A DNA stretch of 64,000 nt from Lindgomyces ingoldianus (Eukaryota > Ascomycota > Dothideomycetes > Pleosporales > Lindgomycetaceae). Every line of letters starts with the position of its first letter. Position 1 is the first letter of the stretch. The position numbers and the translations under genes were made by a program. Under the pieces are notes generated by a model. That model was not told where the DNA came from. It saw only the letters and a program-made list of their open reading frames with translations, and searched no databases. The stretch is from contig NW_022985229.1 in NCBI RefSeq assembly GCF_010093535.1, positions 133,626 to 197,625 on the forward strand. The letters are read 5' to 3'. Of this stretch, positions 56,110 through 64,000 are shown in pieces.

Positions 56110-57209
56110 ACGTACTTCACAGGCAAGTTACTTACACACCTAAGTTGCTTACTTTTGCTAAGACCCTACTAAACCACCCTTCCTACACTAATGCATTCCC
56201 TACAACACTACTTAGACACGCTAAAAGAACGTTAGATACAGCTTACGCTTTAAGCTTTTAAACAAGACATAAAACTCTTAAAGAAATGTGCTGTAGCTAT
56301 GTGCAAGGTCTTATAAAAGACAATAAATAACTATAGCGCTAGATAACCTTTATAAGCTAATTCTATAGCTAAACTATAAAGGCTAGGTAATAAAAAAAAG
56401 TAGGTAATTGTTAAGACTATACTTAAGCTATATACGTAAGAAATTTCCTCTTAAAAAGCATTTATAGCTAATATAGCTAATTCTTTGCGCGCTAAGCGTA
56501 ATCTAGGCTATATTTACATAAACTAGCCTAGTACATTTGTAAAGTGTTATTTAGAGCTTAAAGTAACATTTAAGCGTAAGTACAACTATAAGAGAGCCTT
56601 CTATAAGAGTCCTAGGGTAATTTAGGGCAGGTTTAGCCTTATAGAGAATATTAAAGCTAAGTATAGCATCTAGAATAATAACATGTACAACTTTAGTAAA
56701 ATAGAGTGTATAATTAGCTAAATATCTTTTAACTATACTTGCGCTTAAAACTTTACTTTAAGCTTTAAATAACGCTTTATAAATGTACTAGGCTAGTTTA
56801 TATAAACATAGCCTAGATTACGCTTAGCGCGCAAATAATTAGCTATATTAGCTATAAATGCTATCTAAGGGGAAATTCTTTACGCATATAGCTTAAGTAT
56901 AGTCTTAATAATCACCTGCTTCTTTTTATTGCCTAGCCTCTATAATTTAGCTGTAGAATTAGCTTATAAAAGTTGTCTAGTGCTATAGTTATTTATTATC
57001 TTTTATAAGACCTTGCACATAGCTATAGCGCATTTCTTTAAGAGTTTTATGTCTTATTTAAAAGCTTAGAGCGTAAGCTATATCTAATGTTCTTTTAGCG
57101 CGTCTTAGTAGTGTTGTGGGGAATGCATTAGTGTAGGAAGAGTAGTTTAGTAGGGTCTTAGCAAAAGTAAGCAACTTAGGTGTGTAAGCAACTCGCCTGT
57201 GAAGTACAT
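56110..57209. mobile_element. 1100-bp inverted-duplicate family A derivative (A4)
   Basis: TA duplications at 56108-56109 and 57210-57211. Same length and same double-5'-end structure as A2, but in the opposite orientation relative to its asymmetric centre (long arm left here). Interrupts D copy 2: ctcTA and TAgtagataaaatt are adjacent in D copy 1 near 12305. Confidence 0.9.
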
Positions 57210-57211
57210 TA

Positions 57212-57390
57212 GTAGATAAAATTATATAATTTTAAAAAGTATAAAAGAAAAATAATAACTACATAAGCTAACTATATAACATTTTTAAAAATAAAATAAA
57301 ATATTTTATTAATTTATATTAACAGCTAAATATCTAGAAAACCTAGTATATAAACATTTTTCTAGATATCCTAAAAAGTTATATAAATAT
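57212..57390. repeat. Sequence D, copy 2 (last part)
   Basis: Collinear with 12307-12480; cut off by the gypsy LTR at 57391. Confidence 0.6.
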
Positions 57391-57591
57391 TATAAAGATA
57401 GGATGGTAAGTAGCATAGATAGCACTAAAAGCAAGATTTTAGAGAAAGATAGAAGTGTATTATAAGAGAGACAAATTGCTGCTAAGCCTTACTTATTGGA
57501 ATTTATGCTTATATACAAAGCACAGGTTATATAACCTCTAAACAGGTTAGGTAAGGCCATACTAGCCTGTTCTAGGACATCTAGCCTTACA
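57391..57591 (-). repeat. Gypsy G copy 4, 3' LTR
   Basis: 201 bp, tataaagataggatgg to ctagccttaca, followed by the polypurine-tract complement ttatcccccctta. The first TG has become TA. Confidence 0.9.
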
Positions 57592-58136
57592 TTATCCCCC
57601 CTTATAGTAGTTCTACAACTTAGAGGATAGAATAGATAATAATAAGCTTAAGTAGCATAATATAGTGTTATGTAATACTCTAAAGGCTTACTTCTACCTA
57701 TTTTTGTTAATTTTATACAAGTTTATCTAAAAACAACCTAAAGTTATTAAGTAAAAGTAAAGTAAAAGTATAAAGTAAAAGTAAAAGTAAAATAGTAGTA
57801 TATCTTACGCTAATAAAGTAGCAGTTAGGACAGTATATATAAGGTCTAACTATCCTAGAAGTCTATCTCTTTTACACCTCTGCCCTCTTTATAGCTTATA
57901 ATTTAAAGGATTCTAAACTTTTTAAGGTAAGTATATTTTAAGCCACTCTAGCGTAATCTAGCGCAAAGAGGTGCTAATAAGCTTTAATAGTCCTATCTTA
58001 CTTTACTTACACCTGCCTATTACTTAATCTACTCTTAGCTTTTTTCTTTATACTTAACTTTACTTAATAACTTTAAAATAAACTTTTATAGCCTACTTTA
58101 TTATAATCTAGCTATAGTTTTTTTTTAAAAAAAGAT
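57592..58136 (-). mobile_element. Gypsy G copy 4, 3' internal segment
   Basis: Collinear with 44360-44895 of the full-length copy, including the conserved splice-donor-like aaggtaagtatatttt. Interrupted by B5 and resumes at 60003. Confidence 0.82.
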
Positions 58137-58138
58137 TA

Positions 58139-60002
58139 ACGTACCTAACAGGTTAGCCGGCCACACAGGTTGGCTGGCTACTTTTGCTAAGCCCCTACTA
58201 CACTCTACCTATCTACATAATGCCTTAACAACAACACTAGATTAAATCTTCTAAAAAATGTTAGATACAGCTTACTCTTTAGGCTTTTAAATAAGACTTA
58301 AAACTTTTCTTATAACACGCTGTAGCTATTTATAATGTCTTTTATATAACACTAAGCAATTAACGCGCTAGACAGCCTTTAGAAGCAGAATGCTAGCCTA
58401 AATTAAGAAATCTAACTAAGCTTAAAAAGAAAGTAGTTATTAAGTATATACTTAAGCTTATTACACACAGATTTCCCCCTAGGCTTACAGCTATAGCTAA
58501 TATAGCTAATTCCTTGCGCGCAGAGCGCAATCTAGGCTAGGTTAGCTTAAACTAGCCTAGTATGTAGGTTAAGCACTGCCCTAAGTTTATAATAAAGTTT
58601 AATTATAAATATAATTATAAAAGAGTACATTATAAGGATCTAGAGGTTATCTAGGGCTAGTTTTGCCTAGTAGCTAACATAAAAGCTAAGTACAGTATTT
58701 AGAATAAAGACACATATAACTTTAATAAGTTAGGCTTTATAATAGGCTAGATATTAACTAGAGCAGTTATTATAGCTTTAAAAAGATAAAAACAGCTAAA
58801 AGTAATATAGTAAAGTAATAAAGAGTAGATAATAGTTATCTAAAGCATTAACATAATAAGGTAAGCTATTTTACTTTTTATTATTTTTAAGGGCTGCTAT
58901 TACTTTTTTACCTAGTATAAAAAGAAGAATCTGCTTTAGAACTAGGTTATTACAGTCTCTAAAAACAGCTAGACAATAAATAAGCTTAGGCTACAGTAGT
59001 TAAAGCACTTTAATAAGTATATAAAAAAAAAGTTGTAAGGGCTTATTAGCTTTTTATTATTAACAGCTATAAAAGCTATAACTTGCTTAATTTCTAGCAG
59101 TACTATAAAAAAAATAAGATTATTACTATTTACATGCCTCTACACTTATTGCAAGTTTTATAGCCTCTTAATATAGATTGTTTTACCCCTCTAAAAAAAG
59201 TGTATAAGTGCTAAGCTAAAAATCTTATGTGTAACTAGATTACTTATATTATAAAACTTAAGTTTCTACTATACTTTATACGCGCTTATAATGTAGTAAT
59301 TACTTTTAGTAATATCTAAAAAGGGTTTTAAGGCGCTAGTTTAGTTTTATTTAACCTAGAATAGGTTAAAATAGCTTTTAATGTCTAGTTGCGTACTCTA
59401 TTACTACTACTACTTATTAATAACAAGCTCTAGCAGTTGTAAACTCCAAGTAATACTTTTAAATTTAAGTTATAATTAATGCTTATAATAGTAAAAATTT
59501 AGAAGCATGTAAATAGCTTACTAACGTCTATAGTAGAGGCCTTTAAGAGAGTCTTAGAGAGGGCAGTAATTATTACGCACAGGCTAGTGTTAGTGTAAAA
59601 GAAGATTATAGAGCTTTAAGTAGTAAATAAGGCTGCTACACAACATAGATTACATAAAAAAAAGTAAATTTAGGCAAAAAAGACTTTAATAGTTAAGGAT
59701 AAGGCTTGTCTAACTGCTCTAAAAGAGTTTAGAGCGTGTAGTAATAGAAAGAAGCTAAAGACATAGGTGCGCGCTAAAGAAAGTAAGCGAAGTTAAAGGC
59801 AATATAGGCAGTGTAATTAGACTAGACATAACTTGCATATATGTAAGAAAGTAGCAGAAGTAGACTTTAAATAATATCTTGTGTTGTATTGCTCTATATA
59901 AGGCTAAAGTAGGCTGTTTTGCGCCAGAATAGGGTGGTTTTAGTGGGGGCTTGGCAAAAGTGGCCGGCTAACCGGTGTGGCCGGCCAACCTGTTAGGTAC
60001 GT
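58139..60002 (+). mobile_element. Family B full-length element (B5, 1864 bp)
   Basis: TA duplications at 58137-58138 and 60003-60004, doubled GGCCGGCC boxes at both ends. Collinear with B2 throughout, including the DDE half missing from B1, B3 and B4. Inserted in gypsy G copy 4. Confidence 0.92.
58360..59630 (+). pseudogene. Fot1/pogo transposase remnant in B5
   Basis: Same block order as in B2: the CENP-B/HTH part with CRLAAIANIANSLRAERN-like text near 58490-58530; YNFNKLGFIIGW near 58700-58750 (family YNFDETGF, Asp->Asn); then the DDE core near 58870-59170 with LFIIFKGCYYF, INKL-LQ-LKHFNK and a LQVL-PLN-GCF-type block; and a C-terminal part to about 59600. Heavily interrupted by stops. Inactive. 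Confidence 0.8.
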
Positions 60003-60004
60003 TA

Positions 60005-60240
60005 ATTAGCTTTTACTAACATAAACTTACACTTTAATAACTCTTATGTTTAATGCATTAATAAAATGTTTTATAAAGGCATTATAAATAAAAGTAGTAG
60101 CTGTTATATGCTTATAAATAATAAGTTACATTATAGTATAAAGAAAAAAAGAATTAAGTACACTAAGTGTGCTTATTACTTTAAATCTAGTAAAAAGTGC
60201 TTTAAAGTGTGTATTTTAGCTCTTTTTAGCGTATTTACGG
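60005..60240 (+). pseudogene. Cys-rich antisense ORF remnant of gypsy G copy 4
   Basis: Part of gypsy G copy 4 after B5, homologous to 44900-45125. The frame from ATG 60066 (62 aa, ending at 60254) begins MFYKGIINKSSSCYMLINNK and continues with KCAYYFKSSKKCFKVC. Compared with the other copy, several Tyr positions probably were Cys. Homology to the full-length copy stops at about 60238 (gcgtatttacg), so the last residues come from the adjacent sequence. It may be a small zinc-binding protein; the function is not recognised. Confidence 0.5.
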
Positions 60241-61452
60241 TTAAGATGTGTTAAGCCTAAATTAATTAGCTTAAACATGTTTTTCTAGCTATACTAGTTT
60301 ATAAGACTAGATATAAGGATAGCATGCTGTAACTCTGCAGTGTTAGCTAGTAAGAAAAGCTAGTAATACTAAAGCATTTTCTAGCTATAATTTATCTGCC
60401 TAGCGCTAAAGAAAATAATAATAAAAAGATTTATAAAGAGTTATAACATGCTAATATTACTATACCTAACAGCATAGTGTACTGCAAGGAAGAGCTTAAT
60501 CTTCTAAAGTATGCAACATATAGTATAGAACTTAACATTATCTACACTAGCGCTAGAACCTTATACCTAACGCCTAAAAATAACAGTGTGTATGTTTTTA
60601 ACTAACTATAAAAAATTATCTACTAAAAGATTCTTAATAGTGTTTTTTATATAGCTAAAGTGCTTTAAAAAGAACTTATTAGTTATATGTTCTAAAAAAA
60701 AGTGTTAGTGTTACATAGTAGTATAGAATAGTATAGTAACATAGGACCTAAACTCTTAAATAACTAACAGTTCTAGTAGATAGTATTTACTATTATCCTA
60801 CATAAGCTGTGTTTAACACTACATAATAACATCTAACTTAATAGTATAGTATACAACCTTATTTACTACAACTAGGCTCTAATGCGTTTATCTAATAGTT
60901 AATAAAAAGTTTATTTGCACATAAAACTATATAGAAACACTAAGCAACTACTGCTTTTTATTATATAGTTAAGTTAATTACACCTGTTTACTTTATATTA
61001 AGTAGATATTATATACTATTGCTAATTACTATAGCATAACTAAAAATAATTATTAAAATTATTACTAAAAATATTAGTAGAGTTGTCTAACATGTTTAGA
61101 CCTAATTAATCTAGCTAAATAGTATTATAAACTTTATAAGTTTTACTAATAAACTCTTTCTTATTAAATATAGCACTTAACTAATAATACTTAGTCTTAA
61201 CTAAAAGTAAGTAGTTTAAAATAGAGAATGCTAGGTATTTAAAAAATGCTTTATTACTAAAGACATGTAATATAGCTCTTAAGTAGAGACACTTAATTAA
61301 ATTAGTAATAAGACTTTAAAATATGTTATTATTAATACTATCTAGCTTATCTAATCTAGGGCTAAGTACAATGTTCTTAAAATCTAGAGGAACTGCTAGG
61401 TTATGCATAGACTAAGTAAGACTAGACTTAGGTAGCTTAGAAGCTATAATAG
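60241..61452. other. Unidentified AT-drifted sequence, no gene recognised
   Basis: 1.2 kb with no counterpart elsewhere in the window. No frame longer than about 60 codons on either strand, and stops of RIP type. It begins where gypsy G copy 4 breaks off and ends at the C2-family LTR. Possibly another decayed element. Confidence 0.4.
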
Positions 61453-62063
61453 TGTTACGGCCAACAGACAGACCGTAATAACCCAACTAGCTGTCCCACA
61501 CAGCCTGTACAATGTCGGATGGAAAGCGCTTAGCCCCGCGCTAGACGAATCACGTGACAGGACGGATGAGGAATGGCTTTAGCTTTTAGAGAAAGGTCTT
61601 GCCGAGTGCATCGTCTAATAAGACACACAGACTTGCAGGCTTGCAGGCTATGCAGGTAGTTTTAGGAACAGCATGCAGACATGCAAAGCATGCAAACCTA
61701 TGTATATAGTCTTAATCACAACTATAGTTAGAAGGTTGTAATTACTGTTTAGTTTATTATTTAGTCTTTACTTATTTTATAAACTAAGAGATAATTAAAA
61801 CCTTTATAAAGAAGACATTGTCGCCTTGTATATCTTGCACTATATATACCTCTAACTCTATCCCAACAGATTAGGTTTACTAGCTCCCTATACTAGCCGC
61901 TAGGTTAAACTACAACCTGCCTACTCTTATTCTCTCTCCTCCCTATACTCTGCTTAACAGACTGTACACCTGATCTAGCTAAGTCTATTCCCTACTGCTA
62001 ACACACCCCTATAGGCTGACGTACTTCTAAAAATACTATTTTGCTAAAGTAAAGATTGTAACA
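61453..62063 (+). mobile_element. C2-family LTR, copy c
   Basis: 611 bp, TGTTACGGCCAACAG to GATTGTAACA. Best-preserved C2 LTR of the window. Includes a cluster of TTGCAGG and GCATGC words at about 61630-61705 and the tatcttgcactatatata block near 61839. Confidence 0.87.
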
Positions 62064-63802
62064 GTAATCACCACCACCTGCAAAGTATAGCTACTACCAC
62101 CTTAGACATTAGCATAACAGGTGCTTCAGCTGCTAGCACTAGCTAGACTCTTACAGCAACTAAAGAAGCACAGAATTAGCAGATACTCTATCTCTAAAAC
62201 AAGCTTAAACAGCTTAAACAACACCTCTAGCTTTAAGCACAGCAAGGACTCTTAAACGCCTACTAGGTCTAAGCCCTACAGCTAGAAGTAGCTAACTTTA
62301 GAAATATTACCTAAGAAAAAACTAGTATTAAGTCTAAAAAGACTCTACGCTTAGCCCCCTCTAAGGCATTTAACAGTTCTGCTAAAGACTTAAAACTCTT
62401 CTTTACTAAATGCTACCTTTACATGTAATACAACAAAGGTGCCTTTTAAATAGACAAAGAAATAATTTTATAGATAAAGCTTTACCTAAAAGGATTACTA
62501 GCTATTTAGTTTTAACCTTATACTAATAACTAGATAAACTATAAAGCAAATAGTAAACCTTTACTACTTAAAATATAAAAGGTTTTTAATAACATTAACT
62601 TATTTAAAGCAGCCCTAACTGTAATTCATAGGCTAGTTAATAAAGAAAAATAAGCAGTTAATAGAATAGACACTCTCTAACAAGGCAACAGCTCTGTCTA
62701 ACAATACGCAGCCTACTTTAGGGAGCTGCTAGCTATCTGCAGATAGACAGATAAAAAAGCTATAAAATAAATGTTTTATAAAGAGCTTTTAGATACTATT
62801 AAAGATAAATTTATTTATACTAAGAAGCCTAAAAGCTTTAAGGATTATGTTAAGAAAGCGCTTACTTACAACAAAAGACATGCTAAACGCTGTAGTAGAA
62901 AAGAAAAAGGCTAGATAACTAGAAAACCTAACTAGTTCTAGAAGAAGAAGGAAACTTTACAGGCTAACACTAAACTTATAGACCTTAGTTACGCTAAACA
63001 TATGCGTAGCTTCTCTAAGAAAAAGAGCAGTACCTCTAAGAGTGTAAGGCCACCCCTAAATAAGGAATAAAAAAAATAGCTTAAAAAGAAGGCATGCCTT
63101 AACTGCAGAAAAGTAGGTTACTTCTGTTAGAAATGCCTAGACTTTAAACAACTAAAGAATAAAAATAGCAGATTATTTATAAAAGTAATGCATATAGAAT
63201 AAGGCCTAACAGGATAAGAAATTCTAGACTAGCTAGATAAACGTCTCTGCTAGTAATGCAGAGACAATTATAAATTTAAAGGATGCCTAATAAAATACTA
63301 GAAAGTTAAGGTGTAAGACACTAACAAAGTCTTCTAAGCACTAGAATAAGCTGCCACTTATAAGGGATAGTAAGGCTATACCTAAGCCGCAACATACATT
63401 GCAAATGTTAAAGAAAGGAAAGAAAAATTTCCTTTAGAACAACTAATAACAGGAATCTCTACTTAAAAGCTAAGATACTAATTTACTTATAGAGACTACT
63501 AGAAATATAGCAACACACACTAATTAAAGGACTATAAAAAGTTAATGTATAAAGTACACATTAACAATAACATAGAAACTTATAGTATACTATAGGAAAT
63601 TACTAAGACACACTACGCAGTTATAAATAAAGAAGAATAATAGAAAATGTTTAAAAAAATGTTTAATAAAGGAAAAAGCTCTAACTAGCAGTGTACACTA
63701 CTAATAACGCCTAAACTATGCTAGGAACAAGCTAACACACCCCCCCCTGCGCTAGCTATTACCTGCAAAGACTTAGAAATCTAACAAAACAAAGAATACT
63801 GC
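62064..63802 (+). pseudogene. gag remnant of C2-family LTR retrotransposon (copy c)
   Basis: Collinear with 5651-7100 and extending beyond it. Gag core at about 62340-62800 (KAFNSSAKDLKLFF, then QYAAYFRELLAI), a basic region (62870-63060; KKPKSFKDYVKKALTYNKRH) and a CCHC knuckle at about 63093-63140 reading CLNCRKVGYFC-KC, where the His reads Tyr and one Arg codon is a stop. This is the least-damaged Gag of the family here but still interrupted many times. No RT is seen before the C1 LTR at 63803. Confidence 0.78.
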
Positions 63803-64000
63803 TGTTAGATTAAAGCACTGTTTCTAGGCTTCCTAAGATGAATGATGGGTTTGGATATAATGTATGGGATGATTGATTAAATGTATTGATTGTGTTGATT
63901 TATCGATCCTTTTTCTGCTCTACTCGTGTTGCTCGGCTTTTTGTTCTGCCGATCCGAGTCCCTCGCGCACTAGCCCTATGCGCGACCAGCTTGCAACATG
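63803..64000 (-). mobile_element. C1 copia LTR, minus orientation, cut by window end
   Basis: Begins TGTTAGATTAAAGCACTG, identical to the start of the solo LTR at 1643. The window ends as the 10-bp array begins (gcttgcaacatg). Whether it is solo or part of an element cannot be seen. Confidence 0.9.

Overview
The window is a gene-poor, repeat-packed block from a filamentous ascomycete; a Dothideomycete/Pleosporales-type genome is my inference. The evidence is the content: Ty1/copia and Ty3/gypsy LTR retrotransposons, Fot1/pogo- and IS630/DDE_3-like DNA transposons, a short-intron kinase gene of fungal type, and mutation typical of repeat-induced point mutation (RIP). Almost every transposon frame is broken by TAG/TAA stops. 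Paired repeat copies differ almost only by transitions, chiefly CpA->TpA and TpG->TpA. There are no rRNA or tRNA genes, no CRISPR array and no bacterial-style genes.

Family names here are local labels. A = Fot1/pogo-like, TIR ACGTACTTCACAGGC. B = Fot1/pogo-like, TIR ACGTACCTAAC plus GGCCGGCC boxes. C1 = copia, ~400-bp LTR with a 10-bp tandem array. C2 = LTR family with ~600-bp TGTTAC LTRs. G = gypsy with 201-bp LTRs. K = a second gypsy family. J and L = non-coding LTR elements. N = pogo-like relic. P = DDE_3 element. D and Q = unidentified repeated sequence.

Layout. 1-5044: gypsy G copy 1 (minus) holding an A element, which itself holds a C1 solo LTR and a 129-bp LTR-like insert. 5045-10049: two C2-family LTR+gag copies. 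10052-13581: an A derivative, an A end, D, a C2 LTR and Q. 13587-19200: a complete C1 copia with TSD AAGTT and a 10-N assembly gap in its 3' LTR. 19206-24578: Q and gypsy K, interrupted by an 1100-bp A derivative that carries a B derivative and a 215-bp LTR-like insert. 24579-33633: gypsy G copy 2 (minus) with B, J and B nested in it. 33634-34548: N relic. 34549-38731: P, bounded by 106-bp inverted repeats. About 38398-40445: the only normal-composition island, with one intact-looking five-exon protein-kinase-like gene (39198-40369). 41183-55115: two L copies joined head to tail through a shared LTR, containing B, a full-length gypsy G (44159-51654, TSD GTTGC) and a C1 solo LTR. 55116-60240: D with an A derivative, then a truncated gypsy G with a full-length B. 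60241-61452: unidentified. 61453-63802: a third C2 LTR+gag. 63803-64000: start of another C1 LTR.

Functionally this is a Russian-doll array of dead elements. Exact target-site duplications (TA for A/B, 5 bp for LTR elements) make the insertion order readable. The kinase-like gene is the only plausible host protein gene. The most unusual items are the non-coding LTR elements J and L with strong palindromes, the inverted-duplicate 1100-bp A derivative, the antisense Cys-rich ORF inside gypsy G, the two-ORF P element, and the helically phased 10-bp repeats in the copia LTR.
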